From Microbacterium sp. (GTDB lineage Bacteria > Actinomycetota > Actinomycetes > Actinomycetales > Microbacteriaceae): DNA of 6,985 nucleotides. The translations under genes and the position numbers were made by a program. The notes under the pieces are model-generated. The model was not told where the DNA came from, searched no databases, and saw only the letters and a list, made by a program, of their open reading frames with translations. Shown piece after piece: positions 6,932-6,985 of the stretch. Each line of letters starts with the position of its first letter. Position 1 is the stretch's first letter. The stretch is from positions 1 through 6,985 of the forward strand of contig QFPD01000109.1 in NCBI GenBank assembly GCA_003248845.1, given 5' to 3'.

Positions 6932-6985
6932 TCATGGCATCGCCCGGATCGTGAGGACGGAGGCCTCGGGCCGGCCGGCGAACCA
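6932..6985 (-). CDS. Probable C-terminal fragment of an unidentified protein
   Basis: Read on the minus strand, a frame open to the window edge ends in TGA at 6932-6934 and gives the C-terminal residues [17 protein letters not shown]. The mix of codons and residues looks protein-like, and the stop falls about 30 bp before the tRNA -10, where a gene end would be expected. I do not recognise the family. Seventeen codons are too few to exclude a chance open frame. Confidence 0.35.
   Translation of the reverse strand, partial: WFAGRPEASVLTIRAMP

Overview
The window is ordinary-looking chromosome from a high-GC Gram-positive actinobacterium, most likely Microbacterium or a close relative in the Microbacteriaceae. 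This rests on the strong preference for G or C at third codon positions, on the LldR, LldD and Mqo proteins resembling what I remember of their Corynebacterium counterparts, and on start codons lying a few bases after a TAnnnT -10 element. The genus is inference; no taxonomic marker gene is present.

Layout, left to right. The 3' three quarters of asd (aspartate-semialdehyde dehydrogenase) runs off the left edge on the + strand. After a gap of about 118 bp come mqo (malate:quinone oxidoreductase) and tdk (thymidine kinase), both + strand and 16 bp apart, probably one transcript. Convergent to tdk, and overlapping it by 8 bp, is a minus-strand gene for a DUF1295 / steroid 5-alpha-reductase-like membrane protein. 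From the region upstream of that gene a two-gene operon is transcribed divergently on the + strand: lldR (FadR-type GntR regulator) and lldD (FMN-dependent L-lactate dehydrogenase). Its promoter carries two FadR-family operators, one over each promoter element. Convergent to lldD, with only 7 bp between the stops, is a minus-strand HAD-IIB phosphatase/mutase gene. Upstream of it on the same strand lie a strong tRNA terminator hairpin and tRNA-Pro(CGG). The last 54 bases hold the probable 3' tail of another minus-strand gene. No stretch over 300 bp lacks a gene.

Functionally, Mqo and LldD are both membrane-associated flavoenzymes that pass electrons from an organic acid (malate, L-lactate) into the quinone pool. 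LldR probably senses lactate and controls its own operon. asd (lysine, threonine and methionine precursors, and cell-wall diaminopimelate or lysine), tdk (thymidine salvage) and the tRNA are housekeeping. I found no mobile element, CRISPR array, defence cassette or convincing new system. The points most worth a second look are the twin-operator lldRD promoter, an altered zinc-site residue in thymidine kinase, a repeated octamer GGATGCCG, and the tightly packed convergent gene ends.
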